Below are positions 25,548 through 35,128 of a DNA stretch of 64,000 nt, in pieces. A program made the translations under genes and the position numbers. The notes under the pieces are model-generated. The model had not been told where the DNA came from, did not search any database, and saw only the letters and a list, made by a program, of their open reading frames with translations. Source of the DNA: Brevibacillus thermoruber 423 (GTDB taxonomy: Bacteria; Bacillota; Bacilli; Brevibacillales; Brevibacillaceae); contig NZ_KE695651.1 in NCBI RefSeq assembly GCF_000454065.1, positions 80,942 through 144,941 of the forward strand. Direction: 5' to 3'. The stretch's first letter is position 1; every line of letters starts with the position of its first letter.

Positions 25548-28500
25548 ATGAAACCAAGTCTTCGCGAACAGCTTTACCGGAAAATTCTGATTCTGGACGG
25601 TGCGATGGGGACGATGCTGCAGCAGGCCAGCCTGACCGCCGATGATTTTGGCGGCGAGGCCTACGAAGGCTGCAACGAGCTGCTTAATCTCACCCGCCCC
25701 GACGTGATCCGCTCCATTCACGAAAAATACCTGGAGGCGGGCGCCGACATCGTGGAGACCAACACGTTTGGCGCCACCTCCATCGTCCTGGCCGAGTACG
25801 ACGTGGCGGAAAAAGACCTGGAGATCAACATCGCCGCGGCCCGGCTGGCGCGGGAAGCGGCTGACGCCTATTCCACCCCGGAGTGGCCGCGTTACGTCGC
25901 CGGCTCGATGGGACCGACGACCAAGACGCTGTCCCTGACGGGAGGCGTCACCTTCGAAGAACTGGTGGAAGCGTACTACCGGCAGGCGAAAGGGCTGCTG
26001 ATCGGCGGCGTGGATGCGCTGCTTTTGGAAACCTCGCAGGACACGCTGAACGTCAAGGCCGGGGGCATCGGCATCCGCCGGGCGTTCGCGGAGCTGGGGA
26101 GGGAAGTGCCGGTGATGGTCTCCGGCACGATCGAACCGATGGGCACGACCCTGGCCGGTCAAACCGTCGAAGCGTTCTACGTCTCGCTGGAACATCTGAA
26201 GCCGATTACCATCGGCCTGAACTGTGCCACCGGCCCGGAGTTCATGCGCGACCATCTGCGCACGCTGTCCGGTCTGGCCCAGTGCGGGGTAAGCTGTTAT
26301 CCCAACGCCGGCCTGCCGGACGAAAACGGCCATTACCACGAGACGCCGCACGGACTGGCCGCCAAGATGCGGGCGTTTGCCGAGCAGGGCTGGCTCAACG
26401 TCGCCGGAGGCTGCTGCGGAACGACACCGGAGCATATCCGCGCGCTGGCGGAAGCGTTGAAGGACTGCAAGCCCCGCGTCCCCGCCGGACAGCCGGTCAG
26501 CGCCGTGTCGGGGATCGAGGTCGTCTACGTGGAACCGGACAACCGGCCGCTGCTCGTCGGCGAACGGAGCAACGTGATCGGGTCGAAAAAATTCCGCGAC
26601 CTGATCGCGGCCGGGCAGTACGAGGAAGCGTCAGACATCGCCCGCGCCCAGGTGAAGCGGGGGGCGCAGATCATCGACATCTGTCTCGCCGACCCGGACC
26701 GGGACGAGTACGGGGACATGGAGAAGTTCCTGCAGTTTGTCGTCAAAAAGGTGAAAGCGCCGCTGATGATCGACTCCACCGACGTGCGCGTCATGGAGCT
26801 CGGGCTGCGGTACTCGCAGGGCAAGGCCATCCTCAACTCGATCAACCTGGAAGACGGGCTGGAGCGGTTTGAACAGGTGGTGCCGCTGATTCACCAGTAC
26901 GGCGCAGCCGTCGTCGTCGGCACGATCGACGAGACCGGCATGGCGGTCAGCCGGGAGCGGAAGCTGGAGGTGGCCAAACGCTCCTACGACCTGCTGGTCA
27001 ACCGGTTCGGGGTCAACCCGCGCGACATCATTTTCGACCCGCTGGTCTTTCCGGTGGGCACCGGCGACGAGCAGTACATTGGCTCCGCCCGCGAGACGGT
27101 GGAAGGCCTCCGCCTGATCAAGGAGGCGATGCCGGAGTGCAAGACGATTCTCGGCATCAGCAACGTCTCGTTCGGGCTGCCGGCGGCCGGACGGGAGGTG
27201 CTGAACGCCGTCTTCCTCTACCATACGACCTTGGCCGGGCTCGATTACGCCATCGTCAATACCGAGAAGCTGGAACGCTACGCCTCCATTCCCGAAGAGG
27301 AGCGGAGACTGGCAGAGGCGCTCCTGTTCGAGACCAATGACGAGACGCTGGCAGCCTTCACCGAGTTTTACCGGCAGAAGAAAAAGGAAGTCCGAGTGGA
27401 AGCGTCCTCGCTCACGCTGGAGGAGCGGCTGGCCCGGTACGTGGTGGAAGGCTCCAAGGACGGGCTGATCGACGACCTCAAGCGGGCGCTGGAGAAATAC
27501 ACGCCGCTGGAAATCATCAACGGCCCGCTGATGGCCGGGATGGAAGAAGTGGGCCGGCTGTTCAACGCCAACCAACTGATCGTCGCGGAGGTGCTGCAGA
27601 GCGCCGAGGTGATGAAGGCGTCCGTATCGTTCCTGGAACCGTTCATGGAAAAGACGGAGACGGCCACCAAAGGAAAAATCCTGCTGGCGACGGTAAAAGG
27701 GGACGTGCACGACATCGGCAAAAACCTGGTGGAGATCATCCTCGCCAACAACGGGTACGAGGTGGTCAACCTGGGGATCAAGGTGCCGCCGGAGCAGTTG
27801 ATCGCCGCCTGCCGCGAAGAGCGGCCGGACGCGATCGGCCTGTCGGGCCTGCTGGTCAAGTCGGCGCAGCAGATGGTGATTACCGCCCAGGACCTGCGGG
27901 CAGCCGGCATTGACGTGCCGCTTTTGGTAGGCGGCGCGGCCCTTACCCGCAAGTTTACCTCCAACCGGATCGCGCCGGAGTACAAGGGAATCGTGCTGTA
28001 CGCCAAGGACGCGATGGACGGGCTGGACCTGGTCAACCGCCTGCAGGACCCCGCAGAACGGGAAAAGCTGCGCGCGGCCCAGCAGGCGGTGGAAGAGGAA
28101 GCGTCGACTCCGCCGCAGGCCGAAGCAGCGGCGGCATCGCTCAAGCCGAAGCGCTCCGCCGTCAGCCGCACCGTGCCGGTCCACGTGCCGCCCGACTGCG
28201 AGCGCCACGTGCTGCGCCACTATCCGATCAGCCATCTGCAGCCGTACCTCAACCTGCGGATGCTTCTCGGCAAGCATCTCGGCGTCCGCGGCAACGTGGA
28301 GAAACTGCTGGAGGCCGGGGACGAAAAAGTGACCGGGCTGTATCAGTTGGTGCAGGAACTGCTGGCGGAAGCCAAGCGGGACGGCACGATCACGGCGCAC
28401 GGGATGTATCAGTTTTTCCCAGCCCAGGCGGATGGCGACGACATCCTCGTCTACGATCCGCGCGATCACAGCCGTCTGCTGGAGCGCTTCCGCTTTCCCC

Positions 28501-28994
28501 GCCAGCCGGAGGAGCCGTTTCTCTGCCTCTCCGACTTCCTCCGACCGGTGGAGAGCGGCGAGATGGATTACGTCGGGTTCCTGGCGGTGACGGCCGGCTC
28601 CGGCATCCGCGAGCGCTCCGCCCTTTTGAAAGAGCGGGGCGACTACCTCCGCTCCCACGTCCTGCAGGCGCTGGCGCTGGAATTGGCGGAAGCCTTTGCG
28701 GAACGGGTGCACCACGTGATGCGGGACGTCTGGGGCTTCCCCGATCCGGCGGAGATGACCATGCTGGAGCGGTTTGGCGCCCGTTACCAGGGGATTCGCG
28801 TCTCGTTCGGTTACCCGGCCTGCCCCAACCTGGAGGATCAGGCCAAGCTGTTCCGTTTGTTGAAACCGGAGGACATCGGCATCCAGCTTACGGACGGATT
28901 CATGATGGAGCCGGAAGCGTCCGTCTCGGCGATGGTCTTCGCCCATCCGGAGGCGAGGTACTTCAACGCCGGCCCGTCCGTGTTTGACCTATAG
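25548..28994 (+). CDS. metH: Cobalamin-dependent methionine synthase
   Basis: A 1148-residue four-module enzyme that methylates homocysteine using 5-methyltetrahydrofolate and B12. The homocysteine module (about 1-320) has GAMGTML and the zinc motif GGCCGTTPEHI (Cys pair near 288). The pterin module covers about 340-600 (LLVGERSNVIGSKKF, VGTIDETGMAVSRERK). The B12 module (about 630-870) has DVHDIGKN with the cobalt-ligating H721 and GLSGLLVKSAQQMV. The C-terminal reactivation module (about 890-1148) has SFGYPACPNLEDQAKLF. It is first in an S-box-controlled operon with the next gene. Confidence 0.96.
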   Translation: MKPSLREQLYRKILILDGAMGTMLQQASLTADDFGGEAYEGCNELLNLTRPDVIRSIHEKYLEAGADIVETNTFGATSIVLAEYDVAEKDLEINIAAARLAREAADAYSTPEWPRYVAGSMGPTTKTLSLTGGVTFEELVEAYYRQAKGLLIGGVDALLLETSQDTLNVKAGGIGIRRAFAELGREVPVMVSGTIEPMGTTLAGQTVEAFYVSLEHLKPITIGLNCATGPEFMRDHLRTLSGLAQCGVSCYPNAGLPDENGHYHETPHGLAAKMRAFAEQGWLNVAGGCCGTTPEHIRALAEALKDCKPRVPAGQPVSAVSGIEVVYVEPDNRPLLVGERSNVIGSKKFRDLIAAGQYEEASDIARAQVKRGAQIIDICLADPDRDEYGDMEKFLQFVVKKVKAPLMIDSTDVRVMELGLRYSQGKAILNSINLEDGLERFEQVVPLIHQYGAAVVVGTIDETGMAVSRERKLEVAKRSYDLLVNRFGVNPRDIIFDPLVFPVGTGDEQYIGSARETVEGLRLIKEAMPECKTILGISNVSFGLPAAGREVLNAVFLYHTTLAGLDYAIVNTEKLERYASIPEEERRLAEALLFETNDETLAAFTEFYRQKKKEVRVEASSLTLEERLARYVVEGSKDGLIDDLKRALEKYTPLEIINGPLMAGMEEVGRLFNANQLIVAEVLQSAEVMKASVSFLEPFMEKTETATKGKILLATVKGDVHDIGKNLVEIILANNGYEVVNLGIKVPPEQLIAACREERPDAIGLSGLLVKSAQQMVITAQDLRAAGIDVPLLVGGAALTRKFTSNRIAPEYKGIVLYAKDAMDGLDLVNRLQDPAEREKLRAAQQAVEEEASTPPQAEAAAASLKPKRSAVSRTVPVHVPPDCERHVLRHYPISHLQPYLNLRMLLGKHLGVRGNVEKLLEAGDEKVTGLYQLVQELLAEAKRDGTITAHGMYQFFPAQADGDDILVYDPRDHSRLLERFRFPRQPEEPFLCLSDFLRPVESGEMDYVGFLAVTAGSGIRERSALLKERGDYLRSHVLQALALELAEAFAERVHHVMRDVWGFPDPAEMTMLERFGARYQGIRVSFGYPACPNLEDQAKLFRLLKPEDIGIQLTDGFMMEPEASVSAMVFAHPEARYFNAGPSVFDL

Positions 28995-29023
28995 GCGTTT
29001 CACAGAGCAATGGGAGAGAAGGG

Positions 29024-30895
29024 ATGGATTTGACAACGAAAAAAGATTTGCGCGAATATTTGCAAGACCACCTGCTGGTCGGCGACGGGGCGATGGCGAC
29101 ACAGTTGTACCGCTCGGGGGTTCCGGTGGGCGTCAGTTTCGAGGAACTGTGCCTGACCAATCCGCGCCTGGTGCACGACGTTCACAAGGCGTACTACGAG
29201 GCGGGGGCGCGCATGATGGAAACCAACACGTTCGGCGCCAATCGGGACGCGCTCGCCCGCTACGGACTGGAGCACAAGGTGACGCGCATCAACCGCGTCG
29301 CCGTCACGATCGCCCGCGAGGCGGCGCAGGACGACGCCTATGTCGTCGGCAGCATCGGCTCCATCCTCGCCGGACGGGTGCGGAAAAAGGTGCTGGACGA
29401 GTACCGCGACCAGTTTGAAGAACAGGCGATCGCGCTGCTGCACGCCGGAGTGGACGGCTTGATTCTGGAAACGTTTCTCGACCTGGAAGAGCTCCTGCTC
29501 GCCATCGACGTGATCCGCCCGCTCACGGGCCTGCCGCTGATTTGCCAGTTGGCGACGCTGGACGTGGGGCGGACCCGTGACGGCTACACGCTGACGGAGG
29601 CGTTTTCCCACCTGCAGAAGGCGGGAGCGGACATCATCGGCCTCAACTGTCGGCTGGGGCCGGCAGAGATTCTCCGCTCGTTCGAGAGCGCCCGCGTGCC
29701 GGATGGGGCGCTGCTCTCCGCCTTTCCCAACGCGGGACGGCTCGGCTTGAGCGACGGCGAGTACGCCTACAAGTCCTCGCCGGAATACTTCGCCGAGAGC
29801 GCGCTGCGCCTCCGGGAACAAGGGGTGCGCCTTTTGGGCGGCTGCTGCGGCACCACGCCGGACCACGTCCGGGCCATGGCGGAAGCGCTGAAGGGGCTTG
29901 CTCCGCAGGCGCGCGTCAACCCGCCCGACGAGTTGACGGAGCGGCCGTCCGTTTCCTCGTTCAGCGTCAGGGACCGGCAGAAACCGAGCATCGTGGAGCG
30001 GGTCAAGACCGGCACGACGATCATTGTGGAGTTTGACCCGCCGAAGGATCTGGATACGGAAGGGTTTTTGACCGGCTGCTGCGAGCTGCACAAGGCGGGG
30101 GCGGACGCCATCACCCTGGCGGACAACTCACTGGCCAACGTGCGGATGAGCAACATGGCGCTGGGCGCGATCATGAAAAGCCAGTACGGCATAGACCCGC
30201 TCGTCCACATCGCCTGCCGGGACCGTAATCTGATCGGGCAGCAGTCCCACTTGATGGGCCTGCACGCGCTCGGCATCGACCAGGTGCTGGTGGTGACCGG
30301 CGACCCCTCCCGCTTCGGCGATTTGCCGGGAGCCAGCTCGGTGTTTGACGTCACCTCGTTTGACCTGATCCGCATGGTCAAACAGCTCAACGAAGGCATC
30401 TCGTTCTCCGGCCGTCCGCTGAAACAAAAGGCGCAGTTCATCGTGGGGGCGGCCTTCAACCCCAACGTGCGCCACATCGAAGCCGCGATCAAACGGCTGG
30501 AGAAAAAGGTGGAAGCCGGGGCTGACTTCATCATGACGCAGCCCGTCTACGACGCGGAGTCGATCCGGCTCGTCCACGAGGCGACGAAACACATCGGCAT
30601 CCCGGTGTTTATCGGGATCATGCCGCTGACCAGCTCGCGCAACGCGGAGTTTCTGCACAACGAAGTGCCGGGCATCAAGCTCTCCGACGAAGCGCGGGAG
30701 CGGATGAAGCGGGTTCAGGGAGAAGCGGCCAGACAGGAAGGTCTCAAGATGGCCAAGGAGCTGCTGGATGTGGCCATCACCTATTTCAACGGCATCTATC
30801 TGATCACGCCCTTCAACTACTACGCGATGAGCGTGGAGCTGATCCAGTACGTGCGGCAGCAGAGCCATCTGCTGAAAGTGGCCGCGAAGGCCTGA
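29024..30895 (+). CDS. Bifunctional homocysteine S-methyltransferase / methylenetetrahydrofolate reductase (YitJ type)
   Basis: A 623-residue fusion. The N-terminal homocysteine methyltransferase domain (about 1-300) begins GDGAMATQLYRSGV and carries the zinc motif LLGGCCGTTPDHV. The C-terminal MetF-like FAD domain (about 320-615) shows VEFDPPKDLDTEGF, LVVTGDPSRFGD and ADFIMTQPVYD. It should supply the 5-methyl-THF used by MetH and may also transfer methyl groups itself. It starts 29 bases after metH and has no separate promoter, so both answer to the SAM riboswitch. Confidence 0.93.
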   Translation: MDLTTKKDLREYLQDHLLVGDGAMATQLYRSGVPVGVSFEELCLTNPRLVHDVHKAYYEAGARMMETNTFGANRDALARYGLEHKVTRINRVAVTIAREAAQDDAYVVGSIGSILAGRVRKKVLDEYRDQFEEQAIALLHAGVDGLILETFLDLEELLLAIDVIRPLTGLPLICQLATLDVGRTRDGYTLTEAFSHLQKAGADIIGLNCRLGPAEILRSFESARVPDGALLSAFPNAGRLGLSDGEYAYKSSPEYFAESALRLREQGVRLLGGCCGTTPDHVRAMAEALKGLAPQARVNPPDELTERPSVSSFSVRDRQKPSIVERVKTGTTIIVEFDPPKDLDTEGFLTGCCELHKAGADAITLADNSLANVRMSNMALGAIMKSQYGIDPLVHIACRDRNLIGQQSHLMGLHALGIDQVLVVTGDPSRFGDLPGASSVFDVTSFDLIRMVKQLNEGISFSGRPLKQKAQFIVGAAFNPNVRHIEAAIKRLEKKVEAGADFIMTQPVYDAESIRLVHEATKHIGIPVFIGIMPLTSSRNAEFLHNEVPGIKLSDEARERMKRVQGEAARQEGLKMAKELLDVAITYFNGIYLITPFNYYAMSVELIQYVRQQSHLLKVAAKA

Positions 30896-30913
30896 CACCT
30901 GCAACCATCCATG

Positions 30914-30972
30914 CAAAAAAGGCTCGGGCGGCGGTATCGCGATCGGAACCGTCATGCCGGAGCCTTTTCATT
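30914..30972 (+). terminator. Probable terminator after the metH operon
   Basis: AAAAAAGGCTC and GAGCCTTTTC can pair around a long GC-rich loop with internal structure. The stem is imperfect. Confidence 0.5.
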
Positions 30973-31026
30973 TGTTTTGGGCATGCAGGCCGTCTGCCGT
31001 TCCTTCCGGCGCACATGTGACGACAC

Positions 31027-31605
31027 TCACTCGCGTTTCGGATCGAGCGGATGCCACCCTTTCTCGCGCAGGAACCGGCTCAGTTCGCCGAACATCGCCA
31101 GCCGTTCTTCGCGCGTGTAGGAGGCGTTGGCGCCGCTGGTGGAGGGGATGACGAACAGATGGCTGCCGGCCCATTCGCCGGTTCCGAAGGCGAGCTGCGG
31201 CTGCAGGCCGAGCGAGACCGGTTCCTTTTTGCGGCCGGTGGCGTGGCGGAACGCGGTGATGCCGTTGAAGCAGATGACCCGCGGACGATACGTCTGGACC
31301 ATCTGCCGGAACTGTTCCGCTCCGGTCGTGAAATCCGCTTCCCGCAAATCGCCGGAGGAGCGGGTGGGGCGGGAGACCAGATCGGTGATGCCGTAGCCGT
31401 ACTCGAGCAGGCGCGCCGTCTCTTCCGGCTTTAGCTGCCGGTGCGTGAGGCCGCCTTCGTACAGCCCGCGCCAGAACAGATTGGCCGGATTGGCGTAGTG
31501 AAAGCCGGCTGTCGCCGACACGCGGCCCGGATTGATACCGCAAAACAGCACTGTCAGATCGCGGCGGATGTAGGTGGGCAGCCATTTTTCCGTAAAGTGA
31601 ACCAA
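31027..31605 (-). CDS. mug: Mismatch-specific uracil/thymine-DNA glycosylase (Mug type)
   Basis: A 192-residue member of the uracil-DNA glycosylase superfamily, Mug/TDG branch, which removes U or T mispaired with G. Motifs: LFCGINPGRVSATAG (catalytic-Asn motif GINPG), FWRGLYEGGLT, YGYGITDLVSRPTR, and the loop PSTSGAN near the C-terminus. The TTG at 31605 has AAGGAGGG seven bases upstream; the ATG at 31629 would put that site inside the gene. A 254-bp piece (31346-31599) is duplicated in inverted orientation at 35129-35382. Confidence 0.88.
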   Translation of the reverse strand: MVHFTEKWLPTYIRRDLTVLFCGINPGRVSATAGFHYANPANLFWRGLYEGGLTHRQLKPEETARLLEYGYGITDLVSRPTRSSGDLREADFTTGAEQFRQMVQTYRPRVICFNGITAFRHATGRKKEPVSLGLQPQLAFGTGEWAGSHLFVIPSTSGANASYTREERLAMFGELSRFLREKGWHPLDPKRE

Positions 31606-31692
31606 CCGTTGTCCCTCCTTTCGCCCCATTGTACCACAGCGAAAGCGGATTTCCCTTCCGGCCCAAAAAATGCCGGGATCGGCGGCGGGCAA

Positions 31693-31721
31693 AGAAAAGA
31701 GCGCCTCGAAACGCGAGGCGC
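31693..31721 (-). terminator. Terminator of the M32 carboxypeptidase gene
   Basis: GCGCCTCG and CGAGGCGC pair; on the minus strand the stem is followed by TCTTTTCTTT. Confidence 0.75.
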
Positions 31722-31730
31722 CCGGTGTTC

Positions 31731-33251
31731 TTACAGCTTGTAGATGTCCGTGTACTTGGTTTCCAGATAGTCCATCAGGTACGACGCGTTGATCCCCTCG
31801 CCGGTGATCTCCTTCACCAGCTCGTTCGGGCTCTTCATCTTGCCGTACTGGTGAATGTGCTCCTTCAGCCACTGACGGATCGGCCCGAACTCTCCCTTGG
31901 CCACCAGGTCGTCGTAGCCGCTGATCTCCCGGCGCATCACATGGGTGAACTGGGCGGCGTAGACGTTGCCCAACGAGTAGGTGGGGAAGTAGCCGAAGCT
32001 GCCGCCCGCCCAATGCACGTCCTGCAGCACGCCTTCCTTGTCGTTGGCCGGCACGATGCCGAGGTACTCCTTCATTTTCTCGTTCCAGATGGCAGGCAGG
32101 TCGGCCACGTCGATCGTCCGGTTGATCAGCCCTTTTTCAATCTCGTAGCGGATCATGACGTGCAGGTTGTACGTCAATTCGTCCGCTTCCGTGCGGATAA
32201 ACGACGGGGTAACTTCGTTGATCGCGCGGTAGAACTGCTCGACGTCGACGCCTGCAAACTGGGCCGGGAAGGCCTTCAAGAGATCGCCGTAGAAATGTTT
32301 CCAGAACGGCAGGCTGCGGCCCACCATGTTTTCCCAGAAGCGGGACTGGGATTCGTGGATGCCCATCGAAGTGCCGTCGCACAGCGGTGTGCCCAGCAGC
32401 TCCGGATTGATGTTTTGCTCGTACATGGCGTGTCCCGCTTCGTGAATGCAGCTAAACAGCGCCGAGTTGAAGTCGTTCGGGTGGAAACGGGTCGTGATCC
32501 GGACGTCGCCCGGGTTGAACGACGTGCAGAACGGGTGTACGCTGCGATCCATGCGGCCCGCCTGGAAGTCGTACCCGATCCGCTCCAGCACAAAGCGGCT
32601 GAACGCTTCCTGCTCGCTCTCCGGGAAGTGCTTCTTCAGGAAGGACGTGTCCGGCTTGTTCGGCGACTCGGCGATGGCTGCCACCAGCTTGACGGTTTTC
32701 TCGCGCAGGGTGGCAAACATCGGGTCCAACTGGTCCACGGTCATGCCCGGCTCGTACAGATCAAGCAGGGTGTTGTACTTGTTCTTGCCGTCGTAGCCCC
32801 AGTAGTCGATAAACTCAAGCTGGAAGTTGACGATCTTTTCCAGATAGGGGCGGAACATGGCGAAGTCGCTGTTGGCCCGCGCTTCCTCCCAGATGGTCTC
32901 GGCCTGCGAGGTCAGCACCACAAATTCCCGGTACCGGTCTGCCGGGATTTTCTTGTTGCGGTCAAATTCCTTCTTGCACTCCAGCACCGTCGCCCGGGTG
33001 ATGGCGTCGAGCGAATCCAGCGCGGCCGGTTCGCTCAGCGCCTCCAGGTGTTCCTCCATCTCCTTGGAGGTGGCCAGTTTGAACTGCTCGCTGGACAGCA
33101 CGCCGATCACCTCGGAACGGGCTTCCATCCCTTTGCGCGGCGCCTGCGTGCGCATGTCCCAATGCAGGACGGCGAGCGCCTGGCTGTAGCTGGTCATTTT
33201 TTTCACGTACTCGCGAAAGGCGGCTGCGCGTTTTTCCACAGAGCTTGTCAT
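31731..33251 (-). CDS. M32-family metallocarboxypeptidase
   Basis: A 506-residue, mostly helical zinc carboxypeptidase of the Taq/YpwA family, which trims C-terminal residues from peptides in the cytosol. CIHEAGHAMYEQN supplies the HExxH zinc motif and GIHESQSRFWEN the downstream Glu. The length equals that of typical members. The ATG at 33251 has AAAGGGAGG seven bases upstream; the frame extends 11 codons further without a site. A minus-strand TATAAT lies at 33319-33324. It is divergent from prfC. Confidence 0.93.
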   Translation of the reverse strand: MTSSVEKRAAAFREYVKKMTSYSQALAVLHWDMRTQAPRKGMEARSEVIGVLSSEQFKLATSKEMEEHLEALSEPAALDSLDAITRATVLECKKEFDRNKKIPADRYREFVVLTSQAETIWEEARANSDFAMFRPYLEKIVNFQLEFIDYWGYDGKNKYNTLLDLYEPGMTVDQLDPMFATLREKTVKLVAAIAESPNKPDTSFLKKHFPESEQEAFSRFVLERIGYDFQAGRMDRSVHPFCTSFNPGDVRITTRFHPNDFNSALFSCIHEAGHAMYEQNINPELLGTPLCDGTSMGIHESQSRFWENMVGRSLPFWKHFYGDLLKAFPAQFAGVDVEQFYRAINEVTPSFIRTEADELTYNLHVMIRYEIEKGLINRTIDVADLPAIWNEKMKEYLGIVPANDKEGVLQDVHWAGGSFGYFPTYSLGNVYAAQFTHVMRREISGYDDLVAKGEFGPIRQWLKEHIHQYGKMKSPNELVKEITGEGINASYLMDYLETKYTDIYKL

Positions 33252-33318
33252 AGGGTTCCTCCCTTTGCTATGTAGGATGCACATACAGTCAAAAAATTTT
33301 TACTACTTCCATCCCTCT

Positions 33319-33324
33319 ATTATA
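33319..33324 (-). promoter_or_regulatory. -10 element for the M32 carboxypeptidase gene
   Basis: TATAAT on the minus strand about 70 bp before the start codon; no clear -35. Confidence 0.4.
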
Positions 33325-33378
33325 CCCGATCTGATGGAAAAGGAAAGATACGAGCTAGCTCACACGCCTGTTTGTCGT

Positions 33379-33384
33379 TATAAT
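33379..33384 (+). promoter_or_regulatory. -10 element for prfC
   Basis: TATAAT about 45 bp before the prfC start; the -35 region is weak. Confidence 0.4.
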
Positions 33385-33430
33385 CGTTATGGAATATGCT
33401 ATGGCAGAGAACAACGACAGGAGAATGAAG

Positions 33431-35029
33431 ATGAGTCAGAAAAACCCCCAATGGGAACAAGAAATTGCGAAACGGCGCACCTTTGCGATTATCTCCCACC
33501 CGGACGCGGGCAAGACGACCATGACGGAAAAGCTGCTGTACTACGGCGGAGCGATCCGTGAAGCCGGGATGGTCAAAGGGCGGAAGAACTCCAAGCACGC
33601 CACCTCCGACTGGATGGAAATCGAAAAGAAGCGGGGCATCTCCGTCACCTCCAGCGCGATGGATTTCGAATACAAGGGGCACCGGATCAACATTCTGGAT
33701 ACGCCGGGCCACCAGGACTTCAGCGAGGACACGTACCGGACGTTGACGGCGGCCGACGCCGCGGTGATGATCATCGACGTGGCCAAAGGGGTGGAGGCGC
33801 AGACGATCAAGCTGTTCAAGGTTTGCCGGATGCGCGGCATCCCGATTTTTACCTTTATCAACAAGCTGGACCGGCACGGCAAAGACCCGTTCGAGCTCCT
33901 GGAAGAAATCGAACGGGTGCTGGGCATCCGCTCCTATCCGATGAACTGGCCGATCGGCATGGGCAGCCACTTCAGCGGCGTGTACGACCGGATGAAATCG
34001 CGCGTGGAGCTGTATCAGGACGGCTCGCAGCATGAGGACATCCGCTTCTTCGAGGTAAGCGGCCCGGACGATCCGCTGATCGGCGAACGCGTCGGCCAGG
34101 ACCTGTGGCAGCAGCTTCAGGAGGAAATCGCCCTGCTGGACGTGGCGGGCGACGCCTTCGACATGGAACTGATCGGCAAAGGGGAGCTGACCCCCGTCTT
34201 TTTCGGCAGTGCGATCAACAATTTCGGGGTGCAGACGTTCCTCGACAACTTTTTGCAAATGGCTCCGCCGCCGTCGCCCAAGAAGAGCAGCGTCGGCCTG
34301 ATTGATCCGTACAGCCATCCGTTTTCCGGCTTCATTTTCAAAATCCAGGCCAATATGAATCCGGCGCACCGCGACCGCGTGGCATTTCTGCGGATTTGTT
34401 CGGGCCGCTTCGAACGCGGCATGACCGTCAAGCACGTGCGCCTGGGCAAGGAGATCAAGCTGGCCCAGCCGGTGCAGTTCATGGCCCAGGACCGGGAGAT
34501 CGTGGAGGAGTCGTACGCCGGTGACGTCATCGGCCTGTTCGACCCGGGCATCTTCCAGATCGGCGACACGCTCTGCGTCGGCCAGCCTTTCGAGTACGAA
34601 GAGATGCCGCACTTCTCGCCGGAGTTCTTCTCCCGGGTGATGGTGAAGGACGCGATGAAGCACAAGCAGTTCCAAAAAGGGATCATGCAGTTGACGGAGG
34701 AAGGAACGGTGCAGTTGTTCCGCACCTACCCGATGGAGGAGCTGATCCTCGGCGTGGTCGGGGTGCTTCAGTTTGAAGTGCTGGAGTACCGGCTGAAAGC
34801 GGAGTACGGGGTGGAGATCACGCTGACCCGCCTGCCGTACCAGATCGCCCGCTGGCTGGAAGGAGAAAAAGCGGCGCTGGACGCGCTGAAGAACAAAACC
34901 GTGACGGACCGCTACGGCCGGCCGGTGATGCTGTTTGAGAGCGAGTACCAACTGCGGATGGCGATGGAGAAGTATCCGAACATCAAGTTCCACGAAAGCT
35001 CGTTGGGATTGAAATCGGTGCATGCGTAG
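33431..35029 (+). CDS. prfC: Peptide chain release factor 3
   Basis: A 532-residue translational GTPase that removes RF1/RF2 from terminated ribosomes. ISHPDAGKTTMTEKLL is the P-loop (G1), ILDTPGHQDFSEDTYRTL the G3 switch II, and NKLDRHGKDP the G4 motif. The domain II and RF3-specific C-terminal regions follow, with the usual total length. The ATG at 33431 has AGGAG about seven bases upstream. RF3 is present in only some Bacillales. The stop is followed not by a normal terminator but by a hairpin without T residues, at the edge of a duplicated fragment. Confidence 0.94.
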   Translation: MSQKNPQWEQEIAKRRTFAIISHPDAGKTTMTEKLLYYGGAIREAGMVKGRKNSKHATSDWMEIEKKRGISVTSSAMDFEYKGHRINILDTPGHQDFSEDTYRTLTAADAAVMIIDVAKGVEAQTIKLFKVCRMRGIPIFTFINKLDRHGKDPFELLEEIERVLGIRSYPMNWPIGMGSHFSGVYDRMKSRVELYQDGSQHEDIRFFEVSGPDDPLIGERVGQDLWQQLQEEIALLDVAGDAFDMELIGKGELTPVFFGSAINNFGVQTFLDNFLQMAPPPSPKKSSVGLIDPYSHPFSGFIFKIQANMNPAHRDRVAFLRICSGRFERGMTVKHVRLGKEIKLAQPVQFMAQDREIVEESYAGDVIGLFDPGIFQIGDTLCVGQPFEYEEMPHFSPEFFSRVMVKDAMKHKQFQKGIMQLTEEGTVQLFRTYPMEELILGVVGVLQFEVLEYRLKAEYGVEITLTRLPYQIARWLEGEKAALDALKNKTVTDRYGRPVMLFESEYQLRMAMEKYPNIKFHESSLGLKSVHA

Positions 35030-35102
35030 ACGCCGGCCGTGCACAGAGCGCAGAAAAACAGACGTTTTCGCCCAAGCTGGTGCGAATGACATTCCCGAGA
35101 CT

Positions 35103-35127
35103 GAGACTCTCCCTTAGGGAGAGTCTC
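35103..35127. repeat. Perfect 11-bp inverted repeat without T tract
   Basis: GAGACTCTCCC, 3-nt loop, GGGAGAGTCTC. It lies 73 bp after prfC and ends one base before the duplicated mug fragment begins. It resembles a terminator stem whose T run has been lost at the junction. Confidence 0.7.
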
Positions 35128-35128
35128 C

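Noticed and set aside
26631-28946. A 771-codon minus-strand frame
   Set aside because: Antisense to metH; the translation has no family features.
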